Below, one piece after another: positions 1 through 10,284 of a DNA stretch of 49,590 nt. Every line of letters begins with the position of its first letter. The first letter of the stretch is position 1. Below the pieces are notes generated by a model. That model did not search any database. It had not been told where the DNA came from and saw only the letters and a program-made list of their open reading frames with translations. The position numbers and the translations under genes were made by a program. This stretch comes from Bacteroidaceae bacterium (GTDB taxonomy: Bacteria > Bacteroidota > Bacteroidia > Bacteroidales > Barnesiellaceae_A), in the NCBI GenBank assembly GCA_017555825.1, contig JAFZFQ010000006.1, positions 1 through 49,590 of the forward strand, read 5' to 3'.

Positions 1-120
1 AGCCCTCGATGCGTTGTAACATTTTTGAAACAAAAATTACACAATTTTACAACATTGTCGTAATGAAAATGTAACGGCACATAACTTACTTTGCAACCGT
101 AAAAATGTTATTAAATTAGG

Positions 121-2364
121 ATGGAAAGTATTTATCTTCTATGCGTTGGCATTCTCTTTATTATTGCCACGTTCGACATTATGGTTGGCGTCAGTAACGA
201 CGCAGTCAATTTTCTTCAATCGGCCATAGGTTCACGTACAGCGCCATTTCGCACACTACTCATCATTGCAGCTATCGGTATTTTTATTGGTGCATCCATG
301 TCAAACGGCATGATGGATATAGCCCGACACGGCATATATCAGCCTCAATATTTCTACTTCAACGAAATCATGATCATACTATTGGCAGTGATGCTCACCG
401 ATGTAATTCTGCTCGATGTATTCAACTCGTTGGGATTACCCACATCTACCACAGTATCAATGGTATTTGAGTTACTTGGCGGAACATTTGCACTATCGCT
501 TATAAAAGTAATTACATCCAACGACTCATTGACCTTTGGCCAATTGATAAATACCGACAAGGCACTATCGGTTATCACAGCCATCTTTGTATCGGTGGCA
601 TTGGCTTTTGCGTGCGGTACAATTGTACAATTCCTTGCACGATTATTGTTCCGTTACAACTACGACAAGCAACTCAAGCGTTGGGGCGCATTATTCAGCG
701 GTTTTGCTCTTACGACAATCCTATACTTTATCGTCTTCAAGGGTTTGAAAGACTCGTCAATCATGACCGCCGAGAACAAACAATTTATAGAAGACAATAC
801 CATGATGTTGCTGGGTGTTTGCATGGGCGTCTTCACACTTCTCATGGCACTCCTACAATTGTGCAAGGTCAATGTGTTGAAGGTTGTTGTATTGGCAGGA
901 ACATTTGCCCTGGCACTTGCCTTTGCCGGCAACGACTTGGTAAACTTTATCGGTGTACCATTGGCCGGATACTCGGCCTACAGTGACTTTGTAACCAACG
1001 GCAATGGCTTGTCACCCGATTCTTTCCTCATGACATCGCTTAGCAAATCGGCCAATACAAGCCCCCTATTCTTGATAGGTGCCGGTATCATTATGGTTAT
1101 AGTGCTTTTCACATCCAAGAAGACCCACCACGTAGTGCAAACATCTATTGCACTGTCACGACAAAGTGCAGGTGAAGAAGGATTTGGCACATCACCCTTG
1201 GCTCGACAACTCGTGCGCACATCAATCAACATAGGCAACGCAGTATTGAAAATCACGCCCAAGTCGGTCAAGAAATTTGTCGACAATCGATTCGATATAA
1301 ACGAGGCCATACTACCCGATGGAGCAGCATACGACTTGGTGCGCGCCTCTATAAACCTGGTTGTAGCCAGCCTACTCATAGCCCTGGGTACATCACTCAA
1401 ACTGCCTCTATCAACTACCTATGTTACATTTATGGTAGCTATGGGTACATCACTTGCCGACCGTGCTTGGGGACGTGAGAGTGCCGTGTATCGCATCACG
1501 GGTGTTATATCGGTAATAGGCGGATGGTTTGTCACTGCCGGCGTGGCATCATTGGCATGCTTTATCGTAACACTCATATTGTATTACGGAGGTTTTGTAG
1601 CCACATTCATCCTCACAGCCATAGTCATTTATATTATCATTCACAGTCAGGTTTCATTCAACAAGAAACAAAAACAACAGCAAGAAAAAAAGTCGATCGA
1701 TGAACTTCTGCTCTCAAATAAAGACCCCAAGCAAGCACTTCCGCTCTTGCAACAACACACCCGTGAGGAGTATACTCAATTTATCGCATGGTGTGCCGAG
1801 GCATACGGACGCGCCACAGAAGGATTCTTTGAAGATAAAGCCAGCGCACTGCGCAAGGCTCGACACAAAGTCAAGAACCAACGTCAATCACTGCGTATAT
1901 CGCATAGAGTGAGCGCCATAGCACTCACAAAATTGGAAGAAAGCGACTGGATTGAGAGAGGACTCCACCTACAACAAAGCAACAAGATTGTTATGGACAT
2001 CTACCACTCGGTAAAACGCCTTGTAGAATCGACCTTTGAACACATCGACAACAACTTCGAGCCCGTCGACGAAGCTCAATACAACGAATGTAACACTCTT
2101 GGCAACGACATAATTGCATTCTTAAAGAAGTGTGGTGAAGCCATTGCACGAAACGAGAAACAATTTGATGAGATAAACAACGAGGGTCGCAATGTCATAA
2201 ACCGAATCAAGGAAATACGACGCAAAGAAATGGAACATATACGCCAAACATCGGCCTCAAAGAAAGTCGAATTGGTTTACTTGACATTCCTTCAAGAATC
2301 GCAAGCCATTATTGCACATGCGATTCACCTCGTACACGTTAATGCTAAATTTCAACGCAATTAA
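121..2364 (+). CDS. PiT-family inorganic phosphate transporter with PhoU-like C-terminal domain
   Basis: Inner-membrane phosphate/cation carrier of the PiT (PHO4) family. The two inverted family repeats are visible: an N-terminal half with SNDAVNFLQSAIGSR near residue 26 and a second half with AGNDLVNFIGVPLAGY near residue 267, each followed by several hydrophobic segments. The membrane part ends near residue 510. The remaining 220 or so residues are charged, helical and resemble a PhoU-like regulatory domain, which makes the protein much longer than a plain PiT carrier. This architecture is known in Bacteroidetes. It stands alone, with a strong terminator 40 bases downstream. The ATG at 121 precedes the first membrane helix directly. 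The family is confident; the transported ion pair and the role of the tail are inferred. Confidence 0.93.
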   Translation: MESIYLLCVGILFIIATFDIMVGVSNDAVNFLQSAIGSRTAPFRTLLIIAAIGIFIGASMSNGMMDIARHGIYQPQYFYFNEIMIILLAVMLTDVILLDVFNSLGLPTSTTVSMVFELLGGTFALSLIKVITSNDSLTFGQLINTDKALSVITAIFVSVALAFACGTIVQFLARLLFRYNYDKQLKRWGALFSGFALTTILYFIVFKGLKDSSIMTAENKQFIEDNTMMLLGVCMGVFTLLMALLQLCKVNVLKVVVLAGTFALALAFAGNDLVNFIGVPLAGYSAYSDFVTNGNGLSPDSFLMTSLSKSANTSPLFLIGAGIIMVIVLFTSKKTHHVVQTSIALSRQSAGEEGFGTSPLARQLVRTSINIGNAVLKITPKSVKKFVDNRFDINEAILPDGAAYDLVRASINLVVASLLIALGTSLKLPLSTTYVTFMVAMGTSLADRAWGRESAVYRITGVISVIGGWFVTAGVASLACFIVTLILYYGGFVATFILTAIVIYIIIHSQVSFNKKQKQQQEKKSIDELLLSNKDPKQALPLLQQHTREEYTQFIAWCAEAYGRATEGFFEDKASALRKARHKVKNQRQSLRISHRVSAIALTKLEESDWIERGLHLQQSNKIVMDIYHSVKRLVESTFEHIDNNFEPVDEAQYNECNTLGNDIIAFLKKCGEAIARNEKQFDEINNEGRNVINRIKEIRRKEMEHIRQTSASKKVELVYLTFLQESQAIIAHAIHLVHVNAKFQRN

Positions 2365-2405
2365 ACTATTACAATAACGGCTCATTAGAGTCTCTTTCCA
2401 CAACT

Positions 2406-2445
2406 CCCCGAGAATAGGTTTTTTCACCTATTTTCGGGGTTTTAT
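2406..2445 (+). terminator. Rho-independent terminator after the phosphate transporter
   Basis: A 14-bp stem (2406-2419 with 2426-2439, one G-T pair) with a 6-base loop is followed by TTTTATTTATT. It separates the transporter from the promoter of the next unit. Confidence 0.88.
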
Positions 2446-2448
2446 TTA

Positions 2449-2479
2449 TTGCTTATATAAGCAAAAATTTGTAAGTTTG
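2449..2479 (+). promoter_or_regulatory. Bacteroidetes-type promoter (TTG-N20-TAAGTTTG)
   Basis: TTG at 2449-2451 and TAAGTTTG at 2472-2479 are separated by 20 bases, matching the -33/-7 consensus of the Bacteroidetes primary sigma factor. It lies about 50 bases before the ATG at 2530 and no other promoter or terminator is obvious until 13.09 kb, so it probably drives the whole seven-gene unit. Confidence 0.7.
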
Positions 2480-2529
2480 TATGTTGCAAAAACAGGCAAC
2501 TACGAGCACAAAGGAAGAAACATAAAATA

Positions 2530-5268
2530 ATGAGAACCAAAATATTATATATACTCTCCTTAATCTTTACACTCATCCCGGCAATAGCTCTGAGTGCAAC
2601 CAAATCGGAAGTTGCAAGCACGACAATTGTCACCCCGCTCTCTGCCGGACACAACAGCCACAATGCGCTGAGTGGCCGACACATTGCCTTGTGGAACAGC
2701 CACGGACGATACTATAACCAAATAGAGGGAGCCTGGATATGGCAACGCTCGCGCCTCATGGGTGTGGTCGAGGATATGTACACCACCGATTATGTGCTCA
2801 CCTTTCTGCTTCCTATGCTCGAAAACGCAGGAGCTTATGTATTTTTGCCTCGCGAGCGAGACCTCAACCCCTACGAGTACATTATAGATAACGATACCCC
2901 CAACGCGACATACAGCGAACGAGGTGCATGGAATGTGGGTGCAAAAAAGGGATTTGCCCACACACAAGAGGTATATGAGGGTTTTATCAACCCCTTTGAA
3001 CAGGGCACATACCGGTGGTGCAAAAGCACTACGGGAAAGGCTACATCATCGGTAACATGGAGTATACCGGTGCAACATAGTGGCGCACATGCCCTGTATA
3101 TAGCCTATAGCAACGTGAAAAACGGTGCTACCGACGCTCGCTACAAGGTATATCATGCGGGGGGCGTGAGCGAGTATTCGGTAAACCAAAGCATGGGTGG
3201 TGGCACATGGATATATCTGGGCACATTCGACTTTGAAGAGGGTAGCGACAACCGCGTGGAGCTATCCAATCATTCGAGCATAGCAGGACAATACATCACC
3301 GCCGATGCTATAAAAGTGGGTGGAGGTATGGGTAATATTGTTCGCAAGCCCTGCTTGAAACCTCGTAAAGCAACAAAAGAGGCCTTGAAAAACCAAAAGG
3401 CAGAGGCAAAGAAGAAAAAGAAAAACAAAAAGAAGAAAGAGCCCAAAGCCAACGTTGAGATAGCCACAACAAGCCACATGCCCCGCTATGCCGAGGCAGC
3501 ACGCTACTGGATGCAGTGGGCTGGTGTACCCGACACAATCTACTCAGACACCGGTGGCGATAACGACTATAGCGACGACACTCGTGGACGTGCCTATTGG
3601 GTAAATTATCTGTGTGGAGGCTCGGCAGTTCTCCCCGACGAGAAGGGTCTCAACATTCCCATCGACATGGCATTTGCCTTTCACTCAGATGCCGGTAACG
3701 TACCGGGCGACTCTATCATAGGCAGTATGGGCATTTACTATACCGGCAAGACAAAGCGTGCCCAAACCAAGCGCTTTGCCAACGGAGTGTCGCGCATACA
3801 ATCGGAGCAACTCAACGACTGCATCTATAACGAGATACAGCAAGATATAACATTATCGTTGCATGAAGATTGGACTATGCGCAAGTGTCTCGACCGTCGG
3901 TATGCCGAAGCTCGACTGCACGATGTGCCTTGCATGCTGCTCGAATCGATGTCGCATCAGAACTTTGCCGACATGCGTTGGGGACTCGACCCACGCTTTA
4001 AGTTCATCATGAGCCGTGCCATCTATAAAGGCATGTTGCGTTACATTTCCAATCGCTACAAGACACCCTATGTGGTGCAACCGCTACCTGTAGACCACAT
4101 GGCTATGCAATGGCAAGGCAACAAGCAGGTAGAGATAAGCTGGAAAGCCGTTATGGACACACTCGAATCAACTGCAACACCCACACACTACAAGGTATAT
4201 ACTCGTCGTGGCGATTATGGTTGGGACAATGGCAAGTGTATCACAACAACCCACTATACCGCTGAGATTGAGAACGACGTGGCATACTCCTTCTACGTTA
4301 CTGCCCTGAACGATGGTGGTGAAAGTTTTCCGTCGGAGATACTATCGGCCTACCGTTCAAGCACATCACGCGAGACAGTAATGATAGTCAACGCATTCGA
4401 CCGCATCAGTGCACCTATAGCATTTACCGACACGGTATCCAATGCAGCGGGTTTCCTATACGACATAGACGGCGGTGTACCCTACAAGCACACAGTGGCA
4501 TTCACGGGCTATCAATATAACTTCGACCGAGCTTCGGAGTGGAAAGACGACTTGATAGACCCCGGATTTGGCGCAAGCAACAGCAACTACGACGGCCAGC
4601 GCACGGCCGGCAATACCTTCGACTACCCTCACATACATGGCAAGGCACTTGCCTCAATGGGGTACTCATACCTCTCCACATCGGACGAGGCAGTAAACAG
4701 TGGCATAACCCACTTGAGCCATTACCGCTACGTCGATGTGATAATGGGTAAAGAGCGAGCTACAATCTTGGGCAACGACTCGTCACACTACGATTTCGAA
4801 GCTCTACCGGCCGAATTTACCAACGCCCTAACACAATATTGTCTCGGAGGAGGCAATCTGCTCATCAGCGGTGCATACATCGGTCAGGATGCTTGCGAGG
4901 GTGAACTATCGTCACAACATGCTCGCACCTTCCTCAGCGATATACTTCACTGTGAATGGATATCGAGCCGTAGCGCACAAATAAACGCTACAGTACACTG
5001 CATAGTACCCGAGTACAACATGGCACCACTTCAATGGAATAGCAAGCCCAATGCACACTGTTATGCCGTGGAGCAAACCGATATATTCTACCCCACTGAC
5101 GAGCAATCGGTTGTCTTCATGCAGTATACCAACGGAGATGGAGCCGCTATTGCCTGCATGGGCAACGACTATCGCTGTTGCACATTGGGATTTCCCATAG
5201 AAGCCATAGACAACCCCACGGAGCGAGAGAAACTCTTCCGACTTATTTTTGATTTTCTACAACCCTAA
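2530..5268 (+). CDS. Secreted Amidase_3-like protein with golvesin-like insertion (often annotated xanthan lyase)
   Basis: Likely periplasmic or secreted N-acetylmuramoyl-L-alanine amidase. A signal peptide covers residues 1-22. The zinc/catalytic set of Amidase_3 can be read in order: H58 ([10 protein letters not shown]), E81 (GVVED), H385 (FAFHSDAG) and E472 ([10 protein letters not shown]). Between E81 and H385 sits a foreign segment of about 250 residues: a golvesin C-terminal-like beta domain (about 135-270) and then a lysine run (K294-K303, one Asn). Downstream are a fibronectin-III-like domain (about 520-610) and a C-terminal region with a [12 protein letters not shown] segment resembling a glutamine-amidotransferase-like fold. 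Related proteins carry the automatic name xanthan lyase, which the residues here do not support. It is first in the putative peptidoglycan-salvage unit, 11 bases before the next gene. Substrate is inferred. Confidence 0.75.
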   Translation: MRTKILYILSLIFTLIPAIALSATKSEVASTTIVTPLSAGHNSHNALSGRHIALWNSHGRYYNQIEGAWIWQRSRLMGVVEDMYTTDYVLTFLLPMLENAGAYVFLPRERDLNPYEYIIDNDTPNATYSERGAWNVGAKKGFAHTQEVYEGFINPFEQGTYRWCKSTTGKATSSVTWSIPVQHSGAHALYIAYSNVKNGATDARYKVYHAGGVSEYSVNQSMGGGTWIYLGTFDFEEGSDNRVELSNHSSIAGQYITADAIKVGGGMGNIVRKPCLKPRKATKEALKNQKAEAKKKKKNKKKKEPKANVEIATTSHMPRYAEAARYWMQWAGVPDTIYSDTGGDNDYSDDTRGRAYWVNYLCGGSAVLPDEKGLNIPIDMAFAFHSDAGNVPGDSIIGSMGIYYTGKTKRAQTKRFANGVSRIQSEQLNDCIYNEIQQDITLSLHEDWTMRKCLDRRYAEARLHDVPCMLLESMSHQNFADMRWGLDPRFKFIMSRAIYKGMLRYISNRYKTPYVVQPLPVDHMAMQWQGNKQVEISWKAVMDTLESTATPTHYKVYTRRGDYGWDNGKCITTTHYTAEIENDVAYSFYVTALNDGGESFPSEILSAYRSSTSRETVMIVNAFDRISAPIAFTDTVSNAAGFLYDIDGGVPYKHTVAFTGYQYNFDRASEWKDDLIDPGFGASNSNYDGQRTAGNTFDYPHIHGKALASMGYSYLSTSDEAVNSGITHLSHYRYVDVIMGKERATILGNDSSHYDFEALPAEFTNALTQYCLGGGNLLISGAYIGQDACEGELSSQHARTFLSDILHCEWISSRSAQINATVHCIVPEYNMAPLQWNSKPNAHCYAVEQTDIFYPTDEQSVVFMQYTNGDGAAIACMGNDYRCCTLGFPIEAIDNPTEREKLFRLIFDFLQP

Positions 5269-5279
5269 CATACACTACA

Positions 5280-7676
5280 ATGAAGCATCTTGTAACTTGC
5301 TTTATAGCATACAATGGTATAGATGAATATGCCGAACAAACAATCAACTCCTTGCGCAATGCCGGAGCTGAGCATTTTGTTTTACTCACTACAAGCTATA
5401 TAGAGAGCAAGCTCACTCAACAATACCCCACACTCACATCACTTACATTGCAAACCAACGAGTTGATGCAAAATATATGCGTTGAGTGCAACACACCCTA
5501 TATGCTTGTTTATGACAAATATACCCCTCTCGACATAAACAACCGAGCACTATCGCGCATGCTGCAAGTGGCCGAAGACACACAAGCCGGCATGGTATAT
5601 AGCGACTACTATGAGTTGCGCGATGAGAAACGACAAGCTCACCCTGTGATAGACTACCAACCGGGTAGTGTACGCAACGACTTTGATTTCGGCAGCCTGG
5701 TTCTCTACCGCACAAGCACATTTATAGATGCCACTGCCGAGGATGTGATGAGTCGCAATTTTCAGTATGCCGGTGTATACGCCATGCGATTGAGCATAAG
5801 CCGTATAGCTCACATAGCACACATTGCCGAGTATCTATATACCGAAATTGAAGAAGACAAGCGCGCAGGAGGTGTAAAACAGTTTGACTACGTAGACCCT
5901 CGCAACCGTGGTGTACAGATTGAGATGGAAGACGCCTTTACCTACCACCTCTATAAGGTAGGAGGCTTGGTACATGAGTATCAACTCAAAGATGTACACG
6001 CATGCGACGCAGATTTTCCCTGTATCGCATCGGTAATTATACCGGTATATAACCGAGTGCGTACTATAGGCGATGCCATAGAGTCGGCACTCAATCAAGA
6101 GACCGACTTTGACTACAATGTAATAGTTATAGACAACCATTCGACCGACGGCACAACAGAACTGATAGAGCGCTATGCTCACAATAAACGCCTCGTACAC
6201 CTCATACCCGAGCGCTTCGATTTGGGCATAGGTGGTTGCTGGCAACGTGCCATCGACGATAGTAGATGCGGTCGCTATGCCATACAACTCGACAGCGACG
6301 ACATATACAGTGGTGCAAAGACCCTGCAACAGATAGTAGACTGCTTCCGCAAGGAGAAGTGTGCTATGGTAATAGGTAGCTACGACCTCACCGACTTCAA
6401 CCTCAATCCCATACCTCCGGGTCTCATCGACCACAAAGAGTGGACCGACACCAATGGTCGCAACAATGCCTTGCGCATAAACGGATTGGGAGCACCTCGC
6501 GCATTTGAAACTACCGTTTTGCGCCACATAGGTATACCCAATGTGAGCTATGGCGAGGATTATGCCCTCGGATTGCGCATATCGCGCACCTACCGCATCG
6601 GTCGCATCTACACCTCGTTATACCATTGCCGACGCTGGGAAGGCAACTCCGATGCTGCACTGCCCATCGATCGCATCAACCGCAACAATTACTACAAAGA
6701 CCAACTGCGCACCATTGAGTTGCAAGCACGCATAGCCATGAACAAAAAGGTCTATGAACTGTACGAGTTGCGTCGCAAGCAATTGGCATCGTGGGAGATG
6801 GTTCGACTCAACTACGAAGCACTCGGCAAGGCCAATGTGCGCAAGTTGAGCTGCAACGGCATAGAATTTGCCATACAGCACAATCCCAAGCGCATCACCT
6901 CGGTAACTGCATCTGCTCCCACCAACTATGAGGATGGTTGCTTCTTGTGCAACGAAAATTTACCCCAAGAGCAATTGCGCATGCCCATCCTTGGCGGTAA
7001 ATATCAGATATTGGTCAATCCCTACCCTATCTTCGGCCAACACTTTACAATTCCGGCCACCACGCACACGCCTCAAAGCATTGATGGTCGCATAAACGAT
7101 ATGTTGCAAATAGCCGAGGACTATGCACCCTATACAATCTTCTACAACGGTGCACGATGTGGTGCTTCGGCACCCATGCACATGCACTTCCAGATGGTCG
7201 AGGGCGGTCTGTTGCCCATTGAGCAAGAGTGGAAGAGTGCCGAGGAGAGAGTTTTGCGACAAGAGGTAGGTGCAGGCAAACTATCGCTACTCAACAATCT
7301 GCAGCGTCCGGCATTCCTCATCACTTCGCACGACAAGTGGAGCGCCAAGATGCTATGTGAGGAGTTGTGTAACGCATTGCCCTCACAACCCGGCGAAGAA
7401 CCCATGATGAATATCATAGCACGATATGAAAATGCACAGTATGTTGTACTTGTACTGCCTCGTGCCAAGCATCGCCCCGACTGCTACTATGCCACCGACA
7501 TGAGCCAACGCCTCATAAGCCCCGCATCGGTAGAGATGGGAGGACTCTTTATCACTCCTCGCGAAGAAGATTTCGCCAACCTCACAATCGAAGAGATATG
7601 TAACATATATAACGAGGTAACACCCTCAAATGAAGAAATAGACAACATTGCCCGACAATTATGCAAGACAAAATAA
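5280..7676 (+). CDS. Tandem GT-A glycosyltransferase (family 2) fused to DUF4922 (HIT/GalT-like phosphorylase domain)
   Basis: Three modules are visible. Residues 1-240 look like a degenerate GT-A domain ([20 protein letters not shown] at the start, VYSDYYE near residue 110). Residues 248-480 are a canonical family 2 transferase, opening with [10 protein letters not shown] and holding the metal-binding LDSDD at 337-341. Residues from about 520 to 798 are DUF4922, which resembles GDP-L-galactose phosphorylase and ATP adenylyltransferases, with a HIT-type HMHFQ at 634-638. There is no signal peptide or membrane helix, so it should be cytoplasmic. It lies between an amidase-like gene and a SpoIID gene and shares TAATG with the latter. 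The reaction is unknown; one possibility is coupling of nucleotide-sugar phosphorolysis to glycosyl transfer. Domain calls are confident, the function is not. Confidence 0.8.
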   Translation: MKHLVTCFIAYNGIDEYAEQTINSLRNAGAEHFVLLTTSYIESKLTQQYPTLTSLTLQTNELMQNICVECNTPYMLVYDKYTPLDINNRALSRMLQVAEDTQAGMVYSDYYELRDEKRQAHPVIDYQPGSVRNDFDFGSLVLYRTSTFIDATAEDVMSRNFQYAGVYAMRLSISRIAHIAHIAEYLYTEIEEDKRAGGVKQFDYVDPRNRGVQIEMEDAFTYHLYKVGGLVHEYQLKDVHACDADFPCIASVIIPVYNRVRTIGDAIESALNQETDFDYNVIVIDNHSTDGTTELIERYAHNKRLVHLIPERFDLGIGGCWQRAIDDSRCGRYAIQLDSDDIYSGAKTLQQIVDCFRKEKCAMVIGSYDLTDFNLNPIPPGLIDHKEWTDTNGRNNALRINGLGAPRAFETTVLRHIGIPNVSYGEDYALGLRISRTYRIGRIYTSLYHCRRWEGNSDAALPIDRINRNNYYKDQLRTIELQARIAMNKKVYELYELRRKQLASWEMVRLNYEALGKANVRKLSCNGIEFAIQHNPKRITSVTASAPTNYEDGCFLCNENLPQEQLRMPILGGKYQILVNPYPIFGQHFTIPATTHTPQSIDGRINDMLQIAEDYAPYTIFYNGARCGASAPMHMHFQMVEGGLLPIEQEWKSAEERVLRQEVGAGKLSLLNNLQRPAFLITSHDKWSAKMLCEELCNALPSQPGEEPMMNIIARYENAQYVVLVLPRAKHRPDCYYATDMSQRLISPASVEMGGLFITPREEDFANLTIEEICNIYNEVTPSNEEIDNIARQLCKTK

Positions 7677-8995
7677 TGAAACAGCCCCACATTCATGTAG
7701 GCATTATGGCCGATACACGCATCATCATAGTGTTTGATGGTGTGTACAACTGCAATGGTAAACAAGTGGAGGGCGAGCAACTATTTGCTCGCACAGCCAA
7801 CGGTATAGCATGGCAAGGCTCTACCTACGAGACATTGACTTTTACTCCCGAAAATGAAGAGAAAGCATCTTTCTTGCTACAAGACGTAACGATAGGTATA
7901 GGTTTTCATTGGCAACGTCACGAAAACCAGCGATTCAGAGGTGGTGTAGAGCTCATCACCGAAGAGAAGAAAATACGTGTCATCAATCATGTAATGGTCG
8001 AGGAGTACTTGCGCAGTGTTATCTCGTCGGAAATGAAAGCAACCTCGTCAATAGAACTACTCAAGGCACACGCCGTGATATCGCGTAGTTGGCTACTTGC
8101 CCAGATAGAGAAACGCAACGCCATAGAGGCAACTGCAACCCCCTATACAAGCGAGACAAATACCGACGAAGAACGCATGAAATGGTATGACCGCGAGGAG
8201 CACGACAACTACGACGTGTGTGCCGATGATCACTGCCAACGCTACCAAGGTATCACACGCGCGTCGGCCGCAGCCGTCAATGAGGCCGTAGATGCTACTT
8301 TCGGACAAGTGCTCTACTATGGCGACCGCATTGCCGATGCACGTTTTTCGAAGTGTTGCGGTGGTGCTACCGAATTGTTTGAGAACTGTTGGGAACCCTC
8401 ACCCCACCCCTACTTGGTAGCACAATTGGATAGTGCCGAGGGTACACTACCCGACTTGCGCATAGAGGAGAATGCTCGTGAGTGGATAATGTCGAAACAA
8501 GATACATTCTGTAGTACAAACGATAAAAACATTCTATCGCAAGTGCTCAACGGATATGACCAAGAGACCTCTCAATTCTATCGTTGGCGCATCGAATACG
8601 AGCAAGATGAACTGTCGGCACTTGTACGTCGTCGCTCGGGTATAGACTTTGGCACAATACAAGAGTTGCAACCCGTAGAGCGTGGTACATCGGGACGCAT
8701 CATCCGCCTACGCATCGTGGGTAGCAAGCGTACACTTATTGTAGGCAAGGAACTTGAAGTGCGTCGCTGGTTGTCGGAGAGTCACCTATACAGCTCGGCA
8801 TTTGTAGTAGAGAAGCAACCCTATTACAACCAATCGAAGTTCATCTTACACGGAGCCGGTTGGGGTCATGGTGTGGGTCTGTGCCAGATAGGTGCTGCAG
8901 TGATGGGAGCCAAAGGCTATCGTTATGAAGAGATTTTAGCACACTACTTCCGTAACACCGAGATACGCAACTTGTATAACAAAGAGGAAGCATAA
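7676..8995 (+). CDS. SpoIID/LytB domain protein, predicted peptidoglycan lytic transglycosylase
   Basis: SpoIID-family enzymes cleave peptide-free glycan strands, leaving 1,6-anhydro-MurNAc ends. The core motif VEEYLRSVISSEMK (around residue 110) contains the Glu expected to be catalytic, followed by LLKAHAVISRSW. A Cys pair (SKCCGG) and the C-terminal family signature GWGHGVGLCQIGAAVMGAKG are also present. I chose the ATG at 7676, which forms TAATG with the upstream stop; an in-frame ATG at 7661 would overlap the previous gene by 16 bases. No signal peptide is visible from either start, which is odd for a wall enzyme. It follows an amidase-like gene, the pairing expected for SpoIIP/SpoIID-type action (amidase first, then glycan cleavage). 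The family is confident, the location is not. Confidence 0.87.
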   Translation: MKQPHIHVGIMADTRIIIVFDGVYNCNGKQVEGEQLFARTANGIAWQGSTYETLTFTPENEEKASFLLQDVTIGIGFHWQRHENQRFRGGVELITEEKKIRVINHVMVEEYLRSVISSEMKATSSIELLKAHAVISRSWLLAQIEKRNAIEATATPYTSETNTDEERMKWYDREEHDNYDVCADDHCQRYQGITRASAAAVNEAVDATFGQVLYYGDRIADARFSKCCGGATELFENCWEPSPHPYLVAQLDSAEGTLPDLRIEENAREWIMSKQDTFCSTNDKNILSQVLNGYDQETSQFYRWRIEYEQDELSALVRRRSGIDFGTIQELQPVERGTSGRIIRLRIVGSKRTLIVGKELEVRRWLSESHLYSSAFVVEKQPYYNQSKFILHGAGWGHGVGLCQIGAAVMGAKGYRYEEILAHYFRNTEIRNLYNKEEA

Positions 8996-8997
8996 TC

Positions 8998-10284
8998 ATG
9001 AAACAAGCCTCAGCACGTCGATCGCCCTGGAGTTGGGTTCCGTCTCTGTACTTTGCCGAGGGATTACCCTATGTCATTGTCATGACGGTATCGGTTATCA
9101 TGTACAAAAACTTCAACCTCTCCAACAGCGAGATAGCATTCTACACAGGATGGCTCTATTTACCTTGGGTCATCAAGCCTCTATGGAGCCCGTTTGTAGA
9201 CCTTTTCAAGACCAAACGCTGGTGGATAACCACCATGCAACTACTTGTAGGAGTAGGTTTTGCAGCCATTGCATTTACCTTGAACATGCCCTATATGGTC
9301 GAACTTTCGCTCGCTTTCTTCTGGCTCATGGCATTCTCATCGGCCACTCACGATATTGCTGCCGATGGATTCTATCTGCTTGCCGTACCCGAAAAAGACG
9401 AGCAAGCCCTATTTGTGGGTATACGCAGTACATTCTACCGTATATCGACCATAGCCGGACAAGGGCTCCTTGTACTGCTGGCCGGATACCTCATCGACCG
9501 CAATGTGGGTATAGCAAATGCATGGACGATTACTTTTGCTGTTATGGCGGCTATATTCATCGCACTGTTTCTATACCATCGCTTTGTATTGCCTCGCCCC
9601 GATAGCGACCATGCTACAAGCGACGATACCTCGACAAGTGCAATATTCAAGGGCTTTATCAAGACATTTACAACCTTTTTCAAGAAAGAGTATGCACTAA
9701 GTTCCATTATCTTTATGTTGCTCTATCGCCTACCCGAAGCCCTGCTTGTAAAGATGACAAGCCCATTCTTGCTCGACTCGGTAGAAGATGGCGGTATGGG
9801 TATGACTACCCTGCAAGTGGGTATGGCTACCGGTACAGTGGGTGTAATAGGACTCACTATAGGAGGCATATTGGGAGGTGTGTGTGCATCGCACGGAGGA
9901 CTCAAACGCTGGCTATGGCCTATGGTTACGGCTATAAGTCTGCCCAATATTGTCTATGTAATCATGGCCTATACTCACCCCGAGCTTTGGATTGTCAATG
10001 CACTGATTTTCATTGAACAATTTGGATACGGATTTGGATTTACTGCCTACATGCTATTCCTCATTCACTATGCCGAAGGCGAGAGCACTACAGCACACTA
10101 TGCGTTGTGTACAGCCTTCATGGCAATGGGCATGATGATACCGGGCATGGCTGCCGGTTGGTTGCAAGAGTTGCTTGGTTATCAACACTTCTTTATCCTC
10201 ATCTGCCTGCTATGCCTTGTCACTGTAGGGGTATGTTGCTTTATAAAACTCGATAAACCTACCAATAAAACGCCTCATGAATAG
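8998..10284 (+). CDS. ampG: AmpG-like MFS permease (muropeptide import)
   Basis: A polytopic membrane protein of the major facilitator superfamily, about 12 hydrophobic segments, 428 residues. The beginning (SLYFAEGLPYVIV, then GWLYLPWVIKPLWSPFVD) is the hallmark of the AmpG/PAT branch, whose best-known member imports GlcNAc-anhydroMurNAc(-peptides) into the cytoplasm. The ATG is two bases after the stop of the SpoIID gene, and the 3-prime end overlaps the DUF1343 gene by 8 bases, so translation is probably coupled. Neighbours that release or degrade muropeptides favour a salvage role. AmpG-like proteins can also carry other substrates such as siderophores, so the substrate is inferred from context. 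Confidence 0.82.
   Translation: MKQASARRSPWSWVPSLYFAEGLPYVIVMTVSVIMYKNFNLSNSEIAFYTGWLYLPWVIKPLWSPFVDLFKTKRWWITTMQLLVGVGFAAIAFTLNMPYMVELSLAFFWLMAFSSATHDIAADGFYLLAVPEKDEQALFVGIRSTFYRISTIAGQGLLVLLAGYLIDRNVGIANAWTITFAVMAAIFIALFLYHRFVLPRPDSDHATSDDTSTSAIFKGFIKTFTTFFKKEYALSSIIFMLLYRLPEALLVKMTSPFLLDSVEDGGMGMTTLQVGMATGTVGVIGLTIGGILGGVCASHGGLKRWLWPMVTAISLPNIVYVIMAYTHPELWIVNALIFIEQFGYGFGFTAYMLFLIHYAEGESTTAHYALCTAFMAMGMMIPGMAAGWLQELLGYQHFFILICLLCLVTVGVCCFIKLDKPTNKTPHE

Noticed and set aside
3390-3450. A-rich run in the amidase-like gene as a possible frameshift or slippage site
   Set aside because: The frame is coding on both sides with recognisable sequence, and the run contains mixed AAA/AAG codons and one AAC, so it encodes a real lysine stretch.
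2530-5268. True xanthan lyase
   Set aside because: The catalytic pattern H58, E81, H385, E472 fits an amidase; no polysaccharide lyase barrel motif is visible.
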